NCBI GenBank assembly: GCA_031273645.1
Contig: JAISRM010000159.1
Location: 1-8,699, forward strand
From: Endomicrobium sp.
GTDB taxonomy: Bacteria > Elusimicrobiota > Endomicrobiia > Endomicrobiales > Endomicrobiaceae
DNA length: 8,699 nucleotides
Direction of reading: 5' to 3'
The translations under genes were made by a program, and so were the position numbers. This document shows, in pieces, positions 7,063 through 8,699 of this stretch. How positions within the stretch are numbered: position 1 is the first letter of the stretch; the number at the start of each line of letters is the position of its first letter. Below the pieces are notes generated by a model. That model was given only the letters and a program-made list of their open reading frames with translations, was not told where the DNA came from and ran no database searches.

Positions 7063-8427
7063 TTATATTTTATTTTCAAAAAATTCGTCGAATTTTTTAA
7101 CCGCGCGTTCGATCTGGTTTTTGCGCAGTCCCGGCCATACGCCTATCCAGAAAGTAGAATTTAAAACGACGTCGGTATTTGGCAAAAGTTTGTAATTTTC
7201 ATCGGTAAGCGCATTTGATAAAAGCAGAGCGGAATTTCTTATTCTTAAAGGAATTTCATTATCGGTAAAAGCGGGCTGTCTTAACAAATTTCCCGCAAAA
7301 AGCTGTCTTGTTCCGACGCCGTTTTCTTCAAGAAATTTAACCAGATCAATTTTTTTAAATTTAGCGTTTTCTTTAACGGTTATCGTAAATCCAAACCACG
7401 ACGGAGCGGCTTTCTCGGGTATCGATGCAAGAAGCAGATAGTCGGAATATTTTGAAAGTTTGCCGTACAAATAGTGAAAATTTTCATTGCGTTTATTTAT
7501 AAAATCCGGCAGCTTTTTTAACTGCGCCAAAGCGCAGGCGGCCTGCCAGTCCGTAATTTTTAAATTGTATCCCAAATGCGAATAAACGTATTTGTGATCG
7601 TAGCCGGCAGGCAAATTTACAAAAATGGAAGAAAATCTTTTTTTACAGGTGTCGTCTTTGCCGGGAGCGCACCAGCAGTCTCTGCCCCAGTCTCTAAAAG
7701 ACATTAAAATTTTGTAAAGCAGCGGATCGGACGTCGTTACCGCTCCGCCTTCGCCCATAGTTATGTGATGCGCGGGATAAAAGCTGAAAGTTCCGATATG
7801 TCCTATCGTTCCCGTGTGTTTCCCGTCGTATTTTGCGCCTAAAGCGTCGCAGGAATCTTCTATAAGCCAAAGCCCGCGTTTGTCGCAAATTTCTTTAATT
7901 GCGTCAAGATTAAAAACGTTTCCCAAAGTATGCGCGACAAAAACGGCTTTTGTTTTAGGCGTCAGCGATTCTTCTATTTGTTGGACGCAGATATTATAAC
8001 TGCCAAGTTCAACGTCAACAAAAACCGGAACAAGCCCGTTTTGGATTATGGGCGTTACGGTCGTGGGAAAACCGGCCGCCACAGTTATAACTTCGTCGCC
8101 TTTTTGGAGTTTTCTGTTTCCTAATTTATGAGATGTCAGCGCCGACAGCGCAAGTAAATTTGCAGAAGAGCCGGAATTTACGCTTAAGGCGTATTTAGAA
8201 CCTAAAAAAGCCGCAAAAGCCGATTCAAATTCATCGTTAAAGCGTCCGGTCGTAAGCCACATGTCAAGCGAGGCGTCTATCATGTTTTTCAATTCGTCAG
8301 AACCTAAAACTTTTCCCGAAACAGCCGTATAGCCGCCCGTTTTAACGTCGGGTTTTGCAACTATATAATACAGCTGCGCAAAGATTTTTATTATTTTTCT
8401 TAATAAATTTGAAATGATTTTTTTCAT
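7063..8427 (-). CDS. rfbH: CDP-4-keto-6-deoxy-D-glucose 3-dehydrase, E1 (RfbH/DdhC/AscC family)
   Basis: This PMP- and [2Fe-2S]-dependent enzyme removes the C3 hydroxyl of CDP-4-keto-6-deoxyglucose, the committed step to CDP-3,6-dideoxyhexoses. It has the aminotransferase fold (SGSSANLL; VDVELGSYN) but His220 in FYPAHHITMGEGGAV replaces the PLP lysine, as in the Yersinia E1. The iron-sulfur ligands Cys193, Cys251, Cys253 and Cys261 give exactly C-X57-C-X-C-X7-C. I chose ATG 8427 (454 residues): it follows AAAGGA, and the promoter -10 box ends at 8460, so the alternative TTG at 8451 would be almost at the transcription start. From ATG 8427 the key residues fall on the standard E1 numbers. The C-terminus (FWIGVWPGL) is intact. 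It is first in the cassette. Its partner E3 reductase is not in the window. Confidence 0.93.
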   Translation of the reverse strand: MKKIISNLLRKIIKIFAQLYYIVAKPDVKTGGYTAVSGKVLGSDELKNMIDASLDMWLTTGRFNDEFESAFAAFLGSKYALSVNSGSSANLLALSALTSHKLGNRKLQKGDEVITVAAGFPTTVTPIIQNGLVPVFVDVELGSYNICVQQIEESLTPKTKAVFVAHTLGNVFNLDAIKEICDKRGLWLIEDSCDALGAKYDGKHTGTIGHIGTFSFYPAHHITMGEGGAVTTSDPLLYKILMSFRDWGRDCWCAPGKDDTCKKRFSSIFVNLPAGYDHKYVYSHLGYNLKITDWQAACALAQLKKLPDFINKRNENFHYLYGKLSKYSDYLLLASIPEKAAPSWFGFTITVKENAKFKKIDLVKFLEENGVGTRQLFAGNLLRQPAFTDNEIPLRIRNSALLLSNALTDENYKLLPNTDVVLNSTFWIGVWPGLRKNQIERAVKKFDEFFENKI

Positions 8428-8459
8428 TTTAGAAAGGGATCCTTTAAACAATTTTTAAG

Positions 8460-8488
8460 ATTATATATATTTTGCAGATTTTTCTCAA
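8460..8488 (-). promoter_or_regulatory. Sigma70-like promoter of the rfbH cassette
   Basis: On the minus strand TTGAGA (8488-8483) is separated by exactly 17 bases from a perfect TATAAT (8465-8460). Transcription would begin near 8453 and give a leader of about 25 bases before the ATG at 8427, with AAAGGA in it. It is the only good promoter seen for the five minus-strand genes. Confidence 0.7.
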
Positions 8489-8510
8489 TTCGCCGTTTTT
8501 TTGTGTCAAC

Positions 8511-8530
8511 GCAAAATCAAAATGATACTG
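8511..8530 (+). repeat. Direct repeat copy 1 of the IS end
   Basis: GCAAAATCAAAATGATACTG, identical at all 20 bases to 8545-8564 and spaced 34 bases start to start. It is probably a transposase-binding site. Confidence 0.8.
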
Positions 8531-8544
8531 AAAAAGGGAAGAAT

Positions 8545-8564
8545 GCAAAATCAAAATGATACTG
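8545..8564 (+). repeat. Direct repeat copy 2 of the IS end
   Basis: Perfect second copy of the 20-bp repeat at 8511-8530, lying 32 bases before the start codon of the probable transposase gene. Confidence 0.8.
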
Positions 8565-8584
8565 TTTAATACCTAAAATTCAAT

Positions 8585-8591
8585 AAGGAGG
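8585..8591 (+). promoter_or_regulatory. Strong ribosome binding site AAGGAGG
   Basis: A perfect AAGGAGG five bases before ATG 8597. It fixes the start of the truncated gene and is far stronger than the sites in front of the rfbH cassette genes. Confidence 0.8.
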
Positions 8592-8596
8592 CGGGT

Positions 8597-8699
8597 ATGA
8601 AACAGTTGCGAAAAAGATTTAGTCAGGAGCAGGTTGAGGAGCTTTTAAAAAAGTATGAAGGCGGCATAGTAAAATCAGAAATTATTTGTAACATTCTTG
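8597..8699 (+). CDS. Probable transposase/integrase N-terminus (helix-turn-helix), truncated by the window end
   Basis: Thirty-four codons are visible before the window ends. The sequence starts MKQLRKRFSQEQ and continues as two predicted helices, QVEELLKKYEGG and IVKSEIICNIL, which is how many DDE transposases begin: a helix-turn-helix that binds the terminal repeats. The position just inside a pair of perfect direct repeats supports this. The catalytic domain is outside the window, so the family (IS21, IS481 or another DDE group) cannot be fixed. It is divergent from rfbH. Confidence 0.6.
   Translation, partial: MKQLRKRFSQEQVEELLKKYEGGIVKSEIICNIL

Larger units (their letters stand above)
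8504..8699 (+). mobile_element. Left end of an insertion sequence with repeated termini (IS21-like organisation), cut by the window
   Basis: The segment begins around TGTCAACGC at 8504, carries two copies of a 20-bp repeat, then a strong ribosome binding site and the first codons of a probable transposase. Multiple direct repeats at the ends followed closely by a helix-turn-helix protein is the IS21 style, though other DDE families also carry repeated ends. The outer boundary and target duplication cannot be set without the other end. Confidence 0.5.

Noticed and set aside
8428..8451. TTG at 8451 as the rfbH start, adding eight residues
   Set aside because: It has no Shine-Dalgarno and lies at the predicted transcription start; ATG 8427 has AAAGGA upstream and gives the usual E1 residue numbering.

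Overview
The window reads as a chromosomal stretch of an AT-rich, Gram-negative-type bacterium. The gene set points to a surface-polysaccharide (LPS/O-antigen or capsule) locus bordered by mobile DNA. The base composition, a long repeat-rich surface-type protein, a CDP-dideoxysugar locus and insertion-sequence debris would fit Elusimicrobiota (Endomicrobium-like), but that placement is a guess from style and not from a marker gene.

Layout. (1) Positions 1-2408, plus strand: the 3' part of a large gene whose start lies before the window. It has an 11-residue tryptophan repeat, a region resembling a C39-type papain-like peptidase, and a long alpha-helical tail. (2) Positions 2379-2669: debris of an IS5-type insertion sequence on the minus strand, with the N-terminal part of its transposase and a probable IS end. 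(3) Positions 2730-8427, minus strand: a five-gene cassette in transcription order rfbH-like dehydrase, SDR epimerase/reductase, HpcH/HpaI aldolase, HAD phosphatase, ThDP-dependent acetolactate-synthase-like enzyme. Gene spacing is 41 bp, 9 bp, an 8-bp overlap and then 142 bp. A good sigma70-like promoter sits just upstream of rfbH (8460-8488). (4) Positions 8504-8699, plus strand: the left end of another insertion sequence, with two copies of a 20-bp repeat, a strong ribosome binding site, and the first 34 codons of a protein beginning with a helix-turn-helix, cut by the window end.

How the genes work together. RfbH carries the E1 signature exactly: His in place of the PLP lysine and C-X57-C-X-C-X7-C. 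It should perform the C3 deoxygenation of CDP-4-keto-6-deoxyglucose. A ThDP enzyme and an SDR reductase beside rfbH recall the yersiniose pathway (YerE, YerF), in which a two-carbon branch is added at C4 and then reduced. The aldolase and the translationally coupled phosphatase are not part of the classical yersiniose set. I infer that they may make an unusual 2-keto-acid donor, so the product could be an undescribed branched 3,6-dideoxysugar. The cytidylyltransferase, CDP-glucose 4,6-dehydratase and E3 reductase needed upstream are not in the window.
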